Of a stretch of DNA of 64,000 nucleotides, positions 51,481 through 60,444 are shown piece after piece. The first letter of the stretch is position 1. Each line of letters starts with the position of its first letter. The translations under genes were made by a program, and so were the position numbers. The notes beneath the pieces are model-generated. The model was not told the origin of the DNA and made no database searches. It saw only the letters and a program-made list of their open reading frames with translations. The stretch is from Prevotellamassilia timonensis (GTDB taxonomy: Bacteria; Bacteroidota; Bacteroidia; Bacteroidales; Bacteroidaceae), in contig NZ_LT629844.1 in NCBI RefSeq assembly GCF_900106785.1, forward strand, positions 629,109-693,108. Direction: 5' to 3'.

Positions 51481-52938
51481 TCAGCGTGCTTTCACCCAAT
51501 ACATCACCCCGCGGTTGCACCTCTTGCGCGGCACACCGAGCTGCATCAGTTCACGCCCCAAAGTGTTAGGCGTAGCATTGCGCACCATGCCACGCAAGTC
51601 ACGCTTGAGCGTGCGGAATATGGCCGTGGCCGTCTGCCACTCGCCGCCATCAACCAGCTTGCCCTCATCAGCCACCTCGAAACGGCGCACAAAACACTCG
51701 CGCAAGGGCGACGACTGGTAAAACAATCGGTTGTGATGCTGAATGGCAGCCTCCTCGGTGTGCGTGAAATAAGTCAGCTCACCTGACAGCACCTCGTGCA
51801 ACAGTTGCGCATAAAGCTGCGCATAGTCAAGCGGTGTGTCGCAGTCTATCACCCCGTGCACCTCCTGACAAAAGAAACGGCGGCTGCCCGTGGGGTCGTT
51901 CAACAAGTCGTAGCGGTTGCTCGTACCAATAAACGAGGCCACGCGCGGCATCTCGGAAAAACCGCTCGCATACGGACGACGCGACTGCATAGTGCCGAGC
52001 TGCACCAAATTCTTAAGTTTGGCCGCATGGTGCTGGCTGTAACGGTCAAACTCATCGAGGTTGACAAGTGCAAAGCGCGACAGAGCCAGTTCGAGCCGCT
52101 CCGTGCCCGAGAGTTCAAACTTTTCGGAGTAGTAGTTGCGCAGTTCGGGCGGCAGCAACATGCGGCAGAAGGTGCTCTTGCGCAGGCCCTGCTCCTCGCT
52201 CACCAACAAGGGTATCATGGCATTGCCACCCGTCTGCGAGGCGGCGCCGCCCTCAGCACCATGCCACCCGGCCACCATGGCGCGCAGCCAGCGGTGGAAC
52301 ACGGTGGTCCACAGCGGATCGCGGCTCACACGGGCGGCGAGGGGCGTCACGCGGTCGGTGCCGTCCCATGCGGGCAATGATTTCAAATAACTTGTAAAGG
52401 GGTGGTATTGCGGCATATAGTCCGACTCCAAAATGCGGTCCACATCGTTGTTCCACACCATGCACCCGCGTTTGTGCAAGTCGATAACAATGGTGTTGCG
52501 CACCAGTTTGTTCACTGGCACAAACTGGGCAGAGGCCCCATTGTGTCGGCGTATTTCGGCCACGCGGTCAAGCACGTTATAGCGCGTGTCGTACATCTCG
52601 TCAACTAATAGCATGGCTTGTTCAGTGAGAGAGGGTGTGTCGGGTTGCTCATTGTATGCTTTTTCTGGTTGCGGCTCGATAGGTTGCGACTCCGTTGGTT
52701 GTGGCTCGGTAACTTGCGGCTCAGTTGCTTGCGGCTCGGTAACATTATTCGGTTGTGGCTTAACAACGTCTTTCGGTTGTGGTAGTACTTCGTCATTCTC
52801 CGCCGCCGTTTGTGGCATGGACATTCGGGCTTCGTCAAGTTTTTCAATCACGCGCTTGGCGATACGGTCAATCAGTGCATCGATGCCCTCGTGCATAATT
52901 TGCTGCACAAATTGCAGCAAGGCTTGTTTGGTATTCAT
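51481..52938 (-). CDS. VapE/VirE-like P-loop ATPase with DUF3874-type C-terminus
   Basis: This 485-residue protein (ATG at 52938) has an N-terminal helical part and a linker of repeated TEPQ, TESQ and IEPQ units. The segment LTEQAMLLVDEMYDTRYNVLD follows. The ATPase domain has LLVSEEQGLRKSTFCRMLLP as Walker A, ALVNLDEFDRYSQ as Walker B and IGTSNRYDLLNDPTGSRRFF. The C-terminal part (RLFYQSSPLRECFVRRFEV, then LMQLGVPRKRCNRGVMYWVK) fits DUF3874. Such proteins occur in phage satellites and integrated elements and resemble replication ATPases. A truncated relative lies at 26370. Confidence 0.85.
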   Translation of the reverse strand: MNTKQALLQFVQQIMHEGIDALIDRIAKRVIEKLDEARMSMPQTAAENDEVLPQPKDVVKPQPNNVTEPQATEPQVTEPQPTESQPIEPQPEKAYNEQPDTPSLTEQAMLLVDEMYDTRYNVLDRVAEIRRHNGASAQFVPVNKLVRNTIVIDLHKRGCMVWNNDVDRILESDYMPQYHPFTSYLKSLPAWDGTDRVTPLAARVSRDPLWTTVFHRWLRAMVAGWHGAEGGAASQTGGNAMIPLLVSEEQGLRKSTFCRMLLPPELRNYYSEKFELSGTERLELALSRFALVNLDEFDRYSQHHAAKLKNLVQLGTMQSRRPYASGFSEMPRVASFIGTSNRYDLLNDPTGSRRFFCQEVHGVIDCDTPLDYAQLYAQLLHEVLSGELTYFTHTEEAAIQHHNRLFYQSSPLRECFVRRFEVADEGKLVDGGEWQTATAIFRTLKRDLRGMVRNATPNTLGRELMQLGVPRKRCNRGVMYWVKAR

Positions 52939-52968
52939 GATAATATACAATTTAGTTAGTAGTGGGTG

Positions 52969-53000
52969 CAAAGATATAAAACCTCAAGGCTTGCAAACAA
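52969..53000 (-). promoter_or_regulatory. Promoter of vapE
   Basis: On the minus strand TTG-N21-TATCTTTG, 30 bp before the ATG. Spacing equals that of the truncated vapE promoter (26306-26337). Confidence 0.7.
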
Positions 53001-53005
53001 AAAAA

Positions 53006-53022
53006 GTGTACAAGTTGTACAC
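53006..53022. promoter_or_regulatory. Palindromic operator GTGTACAA-N-TTGTACAC of vapE
   Basis: A perfect 8+8 dyad 5 bp upstream of the minus-33 TTG and 67 bp from the ATG. It is identical, apart from the centre base, to the site at 26284-26300, which is 69 bp from its ATG. Confidence 0.7.
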
Positions 53023-53029
53023 AAATAAT

Positions 53030-53400
53030 GTTTCCCGTGCTAAGCAACCAACAAGCAACACTACGGCGTAGCCCTTATGTTCTTGAGGGCACGTGGACGT
53101 CAGTCCGTGGCCTTCTGCCGCGAAGCGGCCTTATGTCCTTATGTCCTTATGTCCTTTTGTTCTTATGTTTACCGCGTTAGCGGCTGCCAAGCCACGCTAC
53201 GGCGTTAGTTCTGTTTGCATATCTGTATATCTGCGGGCATTGCTCGCCTTGGCCGCTAACGCGGTAACCATAAGAACAAAAGAACATAAGTACATAAGGC
53301 CGCTGCGCGGCTTTAGGCCACGAACTAACGTCCGCGTGGCCTAAAGAACATAAGGGCTGACGCCGTAGTGTTACAAGTGGTAATGCTACGGCGTCAGTTC
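53030..53400. repeat. Family G low-complexity palindromic block
   Basis: It contains several TTATGTCC units, CCGCGTTAGCGGCTGCC, GGCCGCTGCGCGGC, and the nested dyad GGCCACGAACTAACG...CGTGGCC. No frame looks coding. Confidence 0.6.
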
Positions 53401-53424
53401 ATTAGCATATTACCACATTAACAA

Positions 53425-53790
53425 ACTTGCTACACTCTACACTTTTACAATGTGAGCAGTTGATAATCAACATATAAAAGCGTGTAGACGCCATCATTAT
53501 TTGTCTGCACTACCGTCTGCACGCATCAGATTTGCCACAGCGCAACAACAGTTATGGGGGCAAGACTTTTCTGTCGGAGCAACAGAAAATTCTTGTCCCC
53601 ATAACATAAATGACCGAGGCACAAAACGGATTGACCTACTGCCCCAAATAGTGCAAACATTGTGCTGAAGTTGTGTAGACGCAGTGTAGATACTGTGCAG
53701 ACGTGTCTACACGCCTAAAACGATTGATTATCAAATACTTTGTGCAGAAAAGTGCAGAGTGCAGACATTTCTTGACTTCGTCAATGTGTC
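53425..53790. repeat. Family C noncoding element, copy 3, upstream of the intact vapE
   Basis: The centre is CTGTCGGAGCAACAG (53571-53585), the exact reverse complement of the copy-2 motif, inside a GTTATGGGGGCAAG...CTTGTCCCCATAAC stem. The arms carry CTGCACTACCGTCTGCAC and GTCTACACGCC, with TTGATAATCAA or TTGATTATCAA on both sides and GCAGAGTGCAGACA at the right end. Confidence 0.7.
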
Positions 53791-54095
53791 GCCCAAATCA
53801 AAGGACATAACTCATGGTTTGTGAGTTATGAGATTTGCCGCTAACGCGGAACCATAAGACCAAAAGGACATAAGAACACAAGAACTTCAAAACATACGGG
53901 CATGGACTTTTGTCCTTATGTCCTCCGCGTTAGCGGAATGGGTGATTGGGGGTATCTGCATTGTAACCTTGCAACAAAACTACTGCCCACGTATTGTATT
54001 ATGACTGCAACATTGGCGTTTTAAGGGTTGTATTGAACAATATACCGAAATTTGCAATCGTAATAAAGAACATATTTAATTAAAATCTTTTCATC
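53791..54095. other. Gap between mobile-DNA zone and the Ter cluster
   Basis: It begins with a short family G block (CCGCTAACGCGG, AAGGACATAAGAACAC). AT-rich sequence upstream of the first TerD gene follows. I found no promoter that fully matches the consensus. Confidence 0.4.
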
Positions 54096-54668
54096 ATGAT
54101 AAATCTCGAAAAAGGACAGCGTATAAATATGGACAAAGGTCTTACCCTTGTTGGTGTAGGACTTGGTTGGGATCCGAATGAAGGTACGGGTTATGATTTT
54201 GATTTGGACGCTTCGGCATTTATGTTAGGAGATAACGGGCAGGTTCCCAAGCAGGAGTTTTTCGTATTTTATGGTAATCAGAAATCACCTGATGGTTCGG
54301 TAGAATCAACCGGTGATGACTTGACAGGGCGCAACAGCAGTGGCGGAGATGACGAGACACTGAATGTGGACTTGACAAAGGTAAGTTCCAATATTCAAGA
54401 GATAATCTTCACGGCTACTATTTATAAAGCAGACGAACGCCGCCAGAATTTCGGACAAGTTCGTAATTCGTATATCCGCATATATGATGCCAAGACCAAT
54501 ACGGAAATTGCCCGTTATGATTTGGACGAGGACTTCTCTGTTGAAACTGCAGTAGAGTTTGGTCGCTTGTACCGTCATAATGGTGAGTGGAAGTTTGAGG
54601 CTATCGGCAATGGTAACAAAGGTGGACTTCAAACCCTGGTAAACAAATACGCTAAACAATTTGCATAA
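54096..54668 (+). CDS. terD: TerD-family calcium-binding stress protein
   Basis: This 190-residue protein reads MINLEKGQRINMDKGLTLVG, then VGLGWDP, DFDLDASAFMLGDNGQV, and the acidic metal site TGDDLTGRNSSGGDDE, followed by NVDLTKV. The C-terminal GQVRNSYIRIYDAKT is also typical. TerD domains bind calcium and act in membrane-associated stress complexes linked with tellurite, phage and colicin resistance. It is first of a long co-directional cluster. Confidence 0.95.
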   Translation: MINLEKGQRINMDKGLTLVGVGLGWDPNEGTGYDFDLDASAFMLGDNGQVPKQEFFVFYGNQKSPDGSVESTGDDLTGRNSSGGDDETLNVDLTKVSSNIQEIIFTATIYKADERRQNFGQVRNSYIRIYDAKTNTEIARYDLDEDFSVETAVEFGRLYRHNGEWKFEAIGNGNKGGLQTLVNKYAKQFA

Positions 54669-54674
54669 CGGCTT

Positions 54675-55352
54675 ATGATTAATTTGATAAAGGGACAGCG
54701 CGTAGAAATAGAAGCTGGACTTACCCGCCTGAGGGTGGAGATGGGGTGGAAGGTAAATCCTAACGCCAAACCTCCATACGACTTGGATGCCTCAACTTTT
54801 TTGTTGGGAAGCAATGGACAGATAGAAAATGAGTATGATTTTGTTTTCTATGGATCAGGCAACCAGACACCGGTGTTGGACAACAGTGGAAAACAGCTTT
54901 ATGACGAAGAAGGCAACCCTGTGATGCGTCCGATCTCTGTAGACAAAAGCGTTCTTGGTTCGGTAGACGACCTTGGCGATGATGACGACAATACTGGTGA
55001 GGGAAATGAAGAAATTGATGTTGATTTGACCAAGACATCTTCTCGCGTCAATGAAATTCTTTTCACGGCAAGCATCTATTGGAGCCCGTCCGACGCAAAT
55101 AACCCTAAACTCGCTCCACGAATGCACTATAATTTCGGTCAAGTGCGTGACGCCTACATACAGATAAAGAATGCAGTAAATGGCGAGGTAATATGCCGAT
55201 ACGACCTTGATGAGGATTTCTCTACTGACAAGGGCGTTGAGTTCGGCCGTTTGTATCGCCGCGGCTCGGAGTGGAAATTTCAGGCTGTAGGCGAAGCACA
55301 TAAAGATGGGTTGGAGCCTATTTGCCGCAAGTATGCATCTAAATTTATGTAG
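54675..55352 (+). CDS. TerD-family protein, second paralogue
   Basis: This 225-residue protein starts 6 bp after terD. It shares MINLIKGQRVEIEAGLTRLR, PPYDLDASTFLLGSNGQI and the acidic site DDLGDDDDNTGEGNEEIDVD. An extra loop of about 30 residues (NSGKQLYDEEGNPVMRPISV) lies before the metal site. Function as for TerD; the insert may give a different partner. Confidence 0.92.
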   Translation: MINLIKGQRVEIEAGLTRLRVEMGWKVNPNAKPPYDLDASTFLLGSNGQIENEYDFVFYGSGNQTPVLDNSGKQLYDEEGNPVMRPISVDKSVLGSVDDLGDDDDNTGEGNEEIDVDLTKTSSRVNEILFTASIYWSPSDANNPKLAPRMHYNFGQVRDAYIQIKNAVNGEVICRYDLDEDFSTDKGVEFGRLYRRGSEWKFQAVGEAHKDGLEPICRKYASKFM

Positions 55353-55393
55353 TGATGGCAATAAATATATACTACACCTAAAGATTAGAGTCT

Positions 55394-56071
55394 ATGATTA
55401 GCTTAGAAAAATATGGTGACACAACTTATGTTGATTGGTCAAAGTCTACGCCCAATTCACTGTCAAACGGAATTGTCATTGAGCTGAGATGGACGTTTAT
55501 CGAGATGCGAGAAAGGAGAAACTTCTTTCGAACTAAATATGATAAACTTGCCCATTTCATGAAAAGCATCTTTATAGGTGACGAAGATTTAGATTTAGGC
55601 ATCTACTATGAGATGAAGGACGGCACGAAAAGTTTGATTGACCCTGTACAATTCAACAAACGTGGTGGAGCCCAGAATATGCAGACGAAGCAAGGGTGTT
55701 TTACCCAATTCCCGTATGTTTGGCATCAGGGCGACGATCGTGGAGCTACAGAAACGTCAAGCGAGAGAATCTATGTGAATCCGAAAGGACTAAAGGATAT
55801 AAAGAAATTGTATGTGTATGCGTTTATATGGCGGGGTGTTCCGCATTGGTACAAAACAGACGCAAAACTGGAGATTAAGGTGGGCGGCCAATCATGTGTG
55901 TTGGTAAACCTTGATCAAACAGAGCAAAAAGAACGTTTCTGTGTGGCTGCTGAAATTAGTACCAACGGAAATATGTTAGAAGTAAAGAAATTATCAACGT
56001 TTCATAAGAACCATTCAGCATGCGACAGTGCGTATGGGTGGAATTTCAAGTGGACATCTGGTACAAAATAA
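55394..56071 (+). CDS. TerA-like tellurium-resistance family protein
   Basis: This 225-residue protein lacks the TerD opening but has HQGDDRGATETSSERIYVNP, then GLKDIKKLYVYAFIWRGVPHW, which resembles the TerA-type C-terminal domain. It lies 41 bp after the second TerD gene and ends 8 bp before the next. It likely joins the same Ter complex; the assignment is by motif similarity and position. Confidence 0.75.
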   Translation: MISLEKYGDTTYVDWSKSTPNSLSNGIVIELRWTFIEMRERRNFFRTKYDKLAHFMKSIFIGDEDLDLGIYYEMKDGTKSLIDPVQFNKRGGAQNMQTKQGCFTQFPYVWHQGDDRGATETSSERIYVNPKGLKDIKKLYVYAFIWRGVPHWYKTDAKLEIKVGGQSCVLVNLDQTEQKERFCVAAEISTNGNMLEVKKLSTFHKNHSACDSAYGWNFKWTSGTK

Positions 56072-56079
56072 ATACGCTT

Positions 56080-56745
56080 ATGGCTATAAGACTTGAAAAA
56101 GGACAACGCATCAATCTTGAAAAAGAGAGCGGAACAAAGTTGACAAACTTCTGTGTAGGTTGCAACTGGGGGGCTATCATCGAGAAGAAATTCTTCGGCC
56201 TTTCAACTCACGTAGTGGACGTAGACTTGGATCTTAGTTGTATGATGTTTGATGCTGCAGGAAATGTGGTAGATCATATATGGTCACCATTGTACAACTT
56301 TAGAGGCAAACTACCACAGGGAAAATTGGACTCCAATGACCACGCTTTGCATCACACAGGCGACGACCTCACTGGTGACCAAAATGGTGATGATGGTCTT
56401 GACAATGAGATTATAACGGTTGACTTGAATCGTGTGAACCCGAATGTAAACTCTATCGTATTCTTCCTCAATATATATAACAACAGTGAGTATAGTGGAG
56501 ATTTCTCGGGAATACCGTATGCTTCAATTCGCATGTTTGAGGGAACACCTAATCGCCCGCCCAAGCAAGTTTTTGCACAATACAACGTGGCAACGAAAAC
56601 GGAATGTGCAGGCAAACGAGCTTTGGTTATGGGCAAACTTTACAGGCACAATGGCGATTGGAAATTTGCCGCTATCGGTGATGCTTTTGAAGATCGAATG
56701 ATCACTTTAACCATAGCCCGTGTGGCAAGAGATTATTCAAAATGA
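56080..56745 (+). CDS. TerD-family protein, third paralogue
   Basis: This 221-residue protein (ATG at 56080) begins MAIRLEKGQRINLEKESGTK. It has DVDLDLSCMMFDAAGNVVD and the acidic site TGDDLTGDQNGDDGLDNEI, then TVDLNRV. It lies 8 bp after the TerA-like gene. A longer frame exists upstream, but this ATG gives the normal TerD start. Confidence 0.92.
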   Translation: MAIRLEKGQRINLEKESGTKLTNFCVGCNWGAIIEKKFFGLSTHVVDVDLDLSCMMFDAAGNVVDHIWSPLYNFRGKLPQGKLDSNDHALHHTGDDLTGDQNGDDGLDNEIITVDLNRVNPNVNSIVFFLNIYNNSEYSGDFSGIPYASIRMFEGTPNRPPKQVFAQYNVATKTECAGKRALVMGKLYRHNGDWKFAAIGDAFEDRMITLTIARVARDYSK

Positions 56746-56789
56746 ATAAGAACCTAAACATGTGCTAAATATAAACAGATAGGTGGACA

Positions 56790-57152
56790 ATGGGATATTA
56801 TCATGAAATAGTAGAATACCTTGGTACACGTGACGCCCGATTTACAGTTTATGGCACAGTGCTCGGTATATTTGTACTTTATCTAATACGAGTTGTATAT
56901 CGTGCATTTGTCATTTGGAAGAAACTCTTAATTGAAGGAAGTCAACGTTCATTCAACCATTTCTTGATATGGATGCTTTATCATTATCGTCAGTGTCCGC
57001 GTTGGCTACGTTTTCTGTCGGTTAGGGTGGCAAGGGTTTTGGCATTGTTCAATATCAATTTGCTTAAGACTGCCAGGAGCGCCAGAAGCAAACAACGTTA
57101 TGTGGCGAGCAAGAAGAAGCCCATAAGTCAATCAAAAGCCCATAAGAGATAA
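56790..57152 (+). CDS. Small membrane protein in the Ter cluster, unknown
   Basis: This 120-residue protein has one clear membrane segment (VYGTVLGIFVLYLIRVVYRAF) and a long basic C-terminal tail (KTARSARSKQRYVASKKKP). I recognise no family. Its position between TerD and TerY-type genes suggests it anchors or positions a cytoplasmic complex at the membrane; this is inference. Confidence 0.6.
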   Translation: MGYYHEIVEYLGTRDARFTVYGTVLGIFVLYLIRVVYRAFVIWKKLLIEGSQRSFNHFLIWMLYHYRQCPRWLRFLSVRVARVLALFNINLLKTARSARSKQRYVASKKKPISQSKAHKR

Positions 57153-57189
57153 AGGCAGATAATATTACCAACAGAAAAATCATAAATCA

Positions 57190-57828
57190 ATGAGAAGACT
57201 TCCAGTATATCTACTCCTCGACACCAGTGGCTCCATGTATGGTGAGCCTATCGAGGCAGTGAAAAATGGCGTGCAGACGCTTATCTCCACTCTGCGTAGC
57301 GATCCGTATGCGCTCGAAACAGCATACATCAGTATTATAACATTCAACAGCTCGGCCCAGCAAATAACTCCGCTTACTGACCTGGCAACTTTCCAGCAGC
57401 CTAACATCGACGCAAGCGGGTGCACGGCATTAGGCGGTGCCTTGGAACTCCTGTCACAGAAAATAGACACAGAGATAGTCAGGACAACGGCTGAGGTAAA
57501 AGGCGACTGGCGCCCATTGGTGTTTGTCATGACAGATGGCGAACCTACCGACTCCATGACAAAGGGCTTGGAAGAGTTCAAGAAACGTAAGTGCGGAATG
57601 GTTGTAGCCTGTGCTGCAGGACAAGGTGCCAACACCAACACGTTGAAGCAAATCACCGAGAATGTGGTTCAGCTCGACACTGCTGACAGTGCCACTATCA
57701 AGGCTTTCTTCAAGTGGGTGTCAGCTTCGATAAGCACGAGCAGCAAGTCTGTGGAAGAAACTGCTGCTGAGGCCACTACCATGAGCGAACTTCCGCCTCC
57801 ACCACCAGAGGTGAATATCGTGGTATAA
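57190..57828 (+). CDS. TerY-like von Willebrand factor A protein
   Basis: This 212-residue protein is a single VWA domain with an intact MIDAS site: VYLLLDTSGSMYGEPIEAVK (DxSxS), the Thr loop in SGCTALGGALELL, and VFVMTDGEPTDSM. It ends with a short proline-rich tail (ELPPPPPEVNIVV). TerY-type VWA proteins scaffold metal-dependent complexes in Ter systems. A family B repeat separates it from the next paralogue. Confidence 0.92.
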   Translation: MRRLPVYLLLDTSGSMYGEPIEAVKNGVQTLISTLRSDPYALETAYISIITFNSSAQQITPLTDLATFQQPNIDASGCTALGGALELLSQKIDTEIVRTTAEVKGDWRPLVFVMTDGEPTDSMTKGLEEFKKRKCGMVVACAAGQGANTNTLKQITENVVQLDTADSATIKAFFKWVSASISTSSKSVEETAAEATTMSELPPPPPEVNIVV

Positions 57829-57845
57829 AGATATAGCCATTGGCA

Positions 57846-57999
57846 AAATTCTTGGTTGACGGGTTAACAAGTTGACGGGTTAACAAGTAGGTATGCCATT
57901 CACTACTTATTATGTTAAAGTCAAAATGCTAAGAAGCTCAAAAAAACTTGGCAAAACTATCTGTTAACCCGTTACCCCGATAACCCGTTAACTTGTTAT
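57846..57999. repeat. Family B repeat inside the Ter cluster
   Basis: TTGGTTGACGGGTTAACAAG appears with a direct duplication of the unit, ATGTTAAAGTCAAAATGC in the centre, and GTTAACCCGTTACCCCG and AACCCGTTAACTTG at the right. It occupies the gap between two TerY genes. Confidence 0.7.
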
Positions 58000-58013
58000 A
58001 ATAACATACAATA

Positions 58014-58652
58014 ATGAGCAGAAGATTACCTGTATACATACTGATTGATACATCGGGCTCCATGAAGGGCGAACCAATTGAGTCTGTCAAAGTAGGCCTT
58101 TCTGATATGATAGCCTCCTTGCGCCTTGACCCCTATGCTTTGGAAACGGCATGTATCAGCATCATTACATACGACAAGGACGTGAAGCAGATATTGCCTC
58201 TGACGGAACTTGAAAATCTGCAACTACCAGACATAGCGTGTCCCGACTCAGGCCCCACGCATACCGGTGCAGCTCTAAACATGTTGTGCGACTGCTATGA
58301 CCATGAGGTGAATATGGGTTCCAAAGAGCAAAAGGGTGATTGGATGCCGTTGCTGTTTGTGCTTACAGATGGCAAGCCGTCGGACTTGATGGTATATGAT
58401 GAGGCTATCAAAAATGTAAAGCGCCATCAATTCACCAATATAGTAGCCTGTGCTGCAGGGCCAAAGGCAAAAACAGATCCATTGAAGAAACTCACAGACA
58501 ATGTGTTCACACTCGACACAATGGATAGCAGCACGTTCAAGAAATTCTTCCAGTGGGTGACAATCAATGTGCAACAAGGAGGACGGACTATGGGAGTGAC
58601 AGATAGTGTGGAACTTCCACCAGCTCCAGCAGAGGTTAACGTCGTAATATAA
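58014..58652 (+). CDS. TerY-like VWA protein, second paralogue
   Basis: This 212-residue VWA domain has MIDAS residues in VYILIDTSGSMKGEPIESVK, GPTHTGAALNML and LFVLTDGKPSDLM, and the same proline-containing end (ELPPAPAEVNVVI) as the preceding paralogue. It is probably a tandem duplicate that has diverged. It is followed by the AIM24 gene after 8 bp. Confidence 0.92.
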   Translation: MSRRLPVYILIDTSGSMKGEPIESVKVGLSDMIASLRLDPYALETACISIITYDKDVKQILPLTELENLQLPDIACPDSGPTHTGAALNMLCDCYDHEVNMGSKEQKGDWMPLLFVLTDGKPSDLMVYDEAIKNVKRHQFTNIVACAAGPKAKTDPLKKLTDNVFTLDTMDSSTFKKFFQWVTINVQQGGRTMGVTDSVELPPAPAEVNVVI

Positions 58653-58660
58653 GAGTAAGT

Positions 58661-59320
58661 ATGAATTGCAAGATTGTAGGTTATGAGTATAAGACCCTTG
58701 AGGTGGTACTTTCACCTGGGGAGTCGTTTTATGCGGAGCGTGGCAGCATTGTGTATGTAGACGAAGCTCTGCAACGTGAAGCTGAATGGAACGGTAGCGG
58801 TGCGGGTAGCGGACTCGGCAACCTTATTGGCGGTGTGTTGCGCTCAGCCTTGTCGGGAGAGTCGGTGCTGATAATACATTTCTATAACCCTACCAACACC
58901 GACAGGAAAATGGTGCTGTCGGGCAGTATGTGTTCACTCGTTCCGATACGTTTGCAAGGCGAGAATATGATTTGCCGCCGTGGACACTATGTGGCATCTA
59001 CAAACAAGGTAAAGCTTAATCTCAACCTCAATCTGCAAGGCTTGTTGGGTGGGGTAGGCTTGTTCCAAAAAGTAGAAGGCAATGCCACCGTGTTCCTTGA
59101 CTCGCTCGGTACACCCATAGAAAAGATATTGGCAAAAGGCGAGACCATAGAAGTGGACGAAAACCATATCGTGGCATTGCAAGGCTTTCAGACATCACAA
59201 ATACAGGCTGGTTGGTCGTTTGGCAATGTGCTGAGAGGTGAAGGGCTGAGCCTGATGAAGATAACGGGGCCAGGGAAAGCTTATCTGAGTCCTATCCCAA
59301 TGATAATTCCTAAACAATAA
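58661..59320 (+). CDS. AIM24/TIGR00266-family protein
   Basis: This 219-residue protein has the Gly-rich double beta-helix-like pattern of AIM24 proteins: YEYKTLEVVLSPGESFYAER, then GSIVYVDEAL, GSGLGNLIGGVLRSALSGES, and VDENHIVALQGF. It has no membrane segment. AIM24-like proteins are recurrent Ter-cluster partners whose molecular role is unclear. It sits tightly between TerY genes. Confidence 0.88.
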   Translation: MNCKIVGYEYKTLEVVLSPGESFYAERGSIVYVDEALQREAEWNGSGAGSGLGNLIGGVLRSALSGESVLIIHFYNPTNTDRKMVLSGSMCSLVPIRLQGENMICRRGHYVASTNKVKLNLNLNLQGLLGGVGLFQKVEGNATVFLDSLGTPIEKILAKGETIEVDENHIVALQGFQTSQIQAGWSFGNVLRGEGLSLMKITGPGKAYLSPIPMIIPKQ

Positions 59321-59331
59321 CAATTAAAAAC

Positions 59332-60378
59332 ATGAGACGATTACCTATATACTTCCTCGTAGACGTGTCAGAGTCGATGGTGGGAGAACCCATTCAACAA
59401 GTAGAGAACGGTATGCGGCAGATTGTGCAAGAACTGCGCACCGACCCTTACGCCCTTGAAACAGCTTTTATTTCTGTAATAGCGTTTGCGGGCAAAGCCA
59501 AGAGCTTGTCGCCTTTGACAGAACTCTACAAGTTCTATCCACCAACATTCCCTATTGGCGGCGGTACTTCACTTGGTTGCGCTCTTGACTTCTTGATGGA
59601 CGACATTGACCATAATGTGGTGAAGACTACGGAAGAACGTAAAGGCGACTGGAAACCCATCATATTCCTTTTTACTGATGGCACGCCGACCGACAACCCT
59701 TCAGCAGCCTTTGCACGATGGAACAACAAATACCGCCGCAAGGCCAACCTCGTGGCTATTTCCATCGGCAATAATGTTAACACCCAGTTGTTGGGGCAGA
59801 TTTCGGACAATGTGCTCAGGCTGAACGACACGGACGAGATGTCTTTCAAGGCTTTCTTCAAATGGGTTACCGCTTCCATTCAGGCAACAAGTGTTTCGGT
59901 CACTGATATGGGTGACGATAGTGTGGCATTGGCACCTACCACCGGCATCAATCTTGAGAAAGTAGATACGTCAAGACCTTGCGTTGTGGACGAGAACTAT
60001 ACTGTGCTCTTAGGCAAGTGCTCCAACACCAAGAAGACCTATCTTGTAAAATATGCCAAACATATCTCTCCCATTGAAGGGCTGGAAACCCTGGATATTA
60101 AAGGCACGGATTTCAAACTCGTGGGGGCTTATCCTGTGGATGACGAGACCTATAACAGCTTGAGCGATGGCAAATCGAACAGCCATATCAATACGATGTC
60201 GCTTCGTGGTATGCCGACATGTCCTTGCTGCGGTGCACAACTTGGCGTAGTAATTTGCGAATGTGGAAATATCATGTGCTCTGATGGCAATACTACTGCT
60301 TGCCCGTGGTGTGGCTTGGAAGGCTCACTCGGCGAAATAGCAGAAGGAGGTATGGATATAACAAGAGGTAGAGGGTAG
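59332..60378 (+). CDS. TerY-like VWA protein with C-terminal zinc-ribbon domain
   Basis: This 348-residue protein has an N-terminal VWA domain (YFLVDVSESMVGEPIQQVEN, then GGGTSLGCALDFLMDD and FLFTDGTPTDNPS). A C-terminal TerY_C-like domain follows, with CPCCGAQLG, CECGNIMC and CPWCG, cysteine pairs likely to bind zinc. The first Ser of the usual DTSGSM is replaced (DVSESM), but the DxSxS pattern remains. This is the TerY1-type partner expected beside PP2C and kinase genes. Confidence 0.92.
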   Translation: MRRLPIYFLVDVSESMVGEPIQQVENGMRQIVQELRTDPYALETAFISVIAFAGKAKSLSPLTELYKFYPPTFPIGGGTSLGCALDFLMDDIDHNVVKTTEERKGDWKPIIFLFTDGTPTDNPSAAFARWNNKYRRKANLVAISIGNNVNTQLLGQISDNVLRLNDTDEMSFKAFFKWVTASIQATSVSVTDMGDDSVALAPTTGINLEKVDTSRPCVVDENYTVLLGKCSNTKKTYLVKYAKHISPIEGLETLDIKGTDFKLVGAYPVDDETYNSLSDGKSNSHINTMSLRGMPTCPCCGAQLGVVICECGNIMCSDGNTTACPWCGLEGSLGEIAEGGMDITRGRG

Positions 60379-60444
60379 GCTTTATTTGTTTACGCAAGAA
60401 CTTACCCCCACTGTCCACCGAAGCTTATTTATTAACTTAAAGAT

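Noticed and set aside
54096-56745. Calling the TerD cluster a tellurite-resistance operon
   Set aside because: No TerC was seen in the window, and TerD/TerY/kinase/phosphatase sets have broader stress and phage-related roles, so resistance to tellurite cannot be claimed.
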